Source of the DNA: an uncultured Mollicutes bacterium
Lineage (GTDB): Bacteria; Bacillota_I; Bacilli_A; RF39; UBA660
Length of the DNA: 7,419 nucleotides
Assembly: GCA_900557675.1 (NCBI GenBank)
Contig: USTO01000034.1
Span: 1 to 7,419, forward strand
Reading direction: 5' to 3'
The translations under genes were made by a program, and so were the position numbers. Shown here in pieces: positions 6,300-7,419 of the stretch (positions within the stretch are counted from its first letter, which is position 1; the number at the start of each line of letters is the position of its first letter). The notes below the pieces were generated by a model. That model made no database searches, was not told the origin of the DNA, and saw only the letters and a program-made list of their open reading frames with translations.

Positions 6300-6989
6300 C
6301 TAATCAGTTAATCCAAAAATTAACGTTTTTTTTGCTTCACACTTTAAAGCTTTTCGCAAAAAGTAATTTAAACACCTCAATGTAAATGTAATATCCTCAC
6401 TATCAGTTTTATCATAATCATAATATAAAGGTATATGATTCAAACGAATACGAAAATTATATAAATCAGCTAAATTATCATTAAATTGTATTTTATCGCA
6501 CATATCTGTACAATTAAAATAATTTTCCCAAGAAAGAGCAAAGTCATTATTAAACTCTGAAACATTATCTAATAAATATACAAAGTTATTCTTATCAATT
6601 ATCTTTTTGTGACTCCTATAATCATAACGCTCCTCATATTCTCTTTTTATTTTTAAATCAAAATGGTTCTCCAAATAATCAATTAATGCCTTTTTCTTAC
6701 CCTTAGAAGAGGTATAGTCACTAGTATTTTTAATATTATAATAGAAATAATCCATTAATAACTCCATATCCGCTAGTTCTAATAATAAGTCTTTAAAATC
6801 CTTATTAAATACATCTTCTTTTAAATATAAACACATAAAATCATCACTATCACTAACCCCTTCTTCATAATATTTTAAATTAAAAACTTTATCAATTCTG
6901 TTCAGCAAATCCCCCTTACATTCCTTTAAACCGTACTTATTTCTCACTTCAATCTTCGTTACAACACCAAAACTAATATGTCTTCCCAT
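6300..6989 (-). CDS. Uncharacterised 229-residue protein, possible HEPN-like toxin
   Basis: I do not recognise this family. The product is soluble, rich in Asp, Asn, Lys and Tyr, with no signal peptide or membrane segment. It opens with MGRHISFGVVTKIEV, perhaps a short beta region, then appears mostly helical (e.g. FKDLLLELADMELLMDYFYY, residues 65-84), with a Lys/Glu/Tyr-rich middle. Near the C-terminus, YNFRIRLNHIPLYY (177-190) contains R180-x4-H185. This resembles the RxRhxHxxPh form of the HEPN ribonuclease motif seen in Abi-like proteins, and it is followed by a last helix (201-217) as expected in HEPN folds. The usual polar residue after the Arg is Ile here, so the match is imperfect. 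The ATG at 6989 has GAGGTG 6 bases ahead and a near-consensus promoter. It leads an operon with a HigA-like gene, suggesting a toxin-antitoxin or phage-defence pair. The gene is real; the function is unproven. Confidence 0.8.
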   Translation of the reverse strand: MGRHISFGVVTKIEVRNKYGLKECKGDLLNRIDKVFNLKYYEEGVSDSDDFMCLYLKEDVFNKDFKDLLLELADMELLMDYFYYNIKNTSDYTSSKGKKKALIDYLENHFDLKIKREYEERYDYRSHKKIIDKNNFVYLLDNVSEFNNDFALSWENYFNCTDMCDKIQFNDNLADLYNFRIRLNHIPLYYDYDKTDSEDITFTLRCLNYFLRKALKCEAKKTLIFGLTD

Positions 6990-7008
6990 TTTTTACACCT
7001 CAAAATAG

Positions 7009-7037
7009 ATTATACACGATATTGCCTTTGTAGTCAA
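7009..7037 (-). promoter_or_regulatory. Near-consensus vegetative promoter of the two-gene operon
   Basis: On the minus strand, TTGACT (7037-7032) and a perfect TATAAT (7014-7009) are separated by 17 bases. Transcription should begin near 7002, just before the GAGGTG ribosome binding site (7001-6996) of the 229-residue gene, giving a leader of about 13 bases. This is the strongest sigma-A-type promoter in the window. Confidence 0.85.
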
Positions 7038-7045
7038 TAGGCTAC
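7030..7045. promoter_or_regulatory. Candidate operator: imperfect inverted repeat over the -35 box
   Basis: GTAG (7030-7033) and CTAC (7042-7045) are inverted arms with one further complementary pair inside (C7035-G7040). The 16-base dyad covers the -35 element, where binding by the XRE protein would block polymerase. Assignment to that protein is inference. Confidence 0.3.
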
Positions 7046-7048
7046 ACG

Positions 7049-7066
7049 AAAAAAATTAATTTTTTT
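7049..7066. repeat. Perfect 18-base A/T palindrome upstream of the promoter
   Basis: Seven A, TTAA, then seven T form a perfect palindrome. It lies about 47-65 bases upstream of the expected start of the two-gene operon, where an UP element would bind the polymerase alpha subunit. It could instead be a weak hairpin. Between it and the terminator at 7215 no gene is apparent. Confidence 0.45.
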
Positions 7067-7214
7067 TCTTGGCCCTATCGGGGGATCCAATTCATTACAA
7101 CCCCAATTAAATATCTTCTTTTTCTTTTATAAAAATTATAGGTAAAAATTCTCTGCTTAAACCAAAATCATACCAAGAAGCAATAGGGGAGAGAAATACC
7201 AATTTTATAAACAA

Positions 7215-7245
7215 TAAAAAAACAGGCTATGTTTCGTAGCCTGTC
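7215..7245 (-). terminator. Rho-independent terminator of the Rpn-like gene
   Basis: On the minus strand ACAGGCTA pairs perfectly with TAGCCTGT around a 7-base loop and is followed by TTTTTTT (A run 7216-7222 on the plus strand). It begins about 8 bases after the stop of the gene at 7252. It is the strongest terminator in the window. Confidence 0.9.
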
Positions 7246-7251
7246 CAACCA

Positions 7252-7419
7252 TTATGCCACTCTTTTAAACTTAGTAAGTTGTTTAGGACTAATATCAAGC
7301 AAATTTCCAATATCTTTGTCGCTTAGACCTTTACTAATAAGCTTATTAATTATGTTTTGTGTACTTTCATTACGCCCTTCTTCACGTCCCTCTTTACGTC
7401 CTTGCTCAATTCCTTTTTC
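7252..7419 (-). CDS. C-terminal tail of a probable Rpn / PD-(D/E)XK-family protein (5' end outside the window)
   Basis: Only the last 55 residues are visible. They begin with a charged repeat, EKGIEQGRKEGREEGRNE, then a small helical domain NIINKLISKGLSDKDIGNLL and DISPKQLTKFKRVA up to the stop. The ExGxxxGxxxG(R/K)xEG run plus a short tail with a 'GLSxxxIxxLxxIS' pattern is characteristic of the C-terminus of Rpn (YhgA-like) recombination-promoting nuclease or PD-(D/E)XK 'transposase' proteins, common in gut Bacillota and Bacteroidota. The nuclease domain lies beyond the edge, so catalytic residues cannot be checked and the copy may be intact or decayed. The tail is exactly in frame to the window edge and is followed by a strong terminator. 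Confidence 0.75.
   Translation of the reverse strand, partial: EKGIEQGRKEGREEGRNESTQNIINKLISKGLSDKDIGNLLDISPKQLTKFKRVA

Noticed and set aside
7073..7086. CCC/GGGG pairing near the GGATCC site as a terminator
   Set aside because: The stem is only three to four pairs and no T tract follows on either strand.
1..7419. tRNA or rRNA genes, CRISPR arrays, complete insertion sequences
   Set aside because: I saw no cloverleaf-like segments, rRNA-like stretches, regularly spaced repeats, or transposase with terminal inverted repeats.

Overview
The window looks like chromosomal DNA from an AT-rich, endospore-forming member of the Bacillota (Firmicutes). The evidence is an ftsA-ftsZ pair, a CotY/CotZ-type spore coat gene and a minimal spoVAC-spoVAD-spoVAE operon. 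Strong AGGAGG-type ribosome binding sites and AT-rich codon choice fit this. The reduced spoVA set (no spoVAA, spoVAB, spoVAEa or spoVAF visible) is the arrangement usual in Clostridia and their uncultured relatives. The exact lineage cannot be fixed from the sequence alone.

Layout: (1) Positions 2-2052, plus strand: the 3' part of ftsA overlaps complete ftsZ by one base, and a terminator follows ftsZ. (2) Positions 2127-2593, minus strand: a cysteine-rich spore coat protein with its own terminator, converging on ftsZ. (3) Positions 2694-3980, plus strand: a divergent amino-acid:cation symporter of the AGCS family, sharing a 100-base divergent control region with the coat gene. (4) Positions 4030-5865, plus strand: a forespore sigma-G-type promoter followed by spoVAC, spoVAD and spoVAE, each joined to the next by an ATGA overlap. 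(5) Positions 5866-6043: an AT-rich spacer with short tandem repeats. (6) Positions 6044-7067, minus strand: a two-gene operon under a near-consensus vegetative promoter, made of an uncharacterised 229-residue protein and a small HigA-like XRE-type DNA-binding protein. (7) Positions 7215-7419, minus strand: the C-terminal tail of a probable Rpn/PD-(D/E)XK-family protein and its terminator.

The first five kilobases link division (FtsA anchors FtsZ) with sporulation: coat assembly in the mother cell (CotZ), and passage of dipicolinic acid and calcium into the forespore and out on germination (SpoVA). The symporter sits between the two sporulation units behind a sigma-E-like -10 element placed so close to the start codon that its message may be leaderless.

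The right-hand kilobase and a half looks like an accessory island. The 229-residue protein carries a C-terminal R-x4-H motif like that of HEPN ribonucleases, and it is paired with an antitoxin-like regulator. I consider this the best candidate in the window for an undescribed system, though the motif match is only suggestive.
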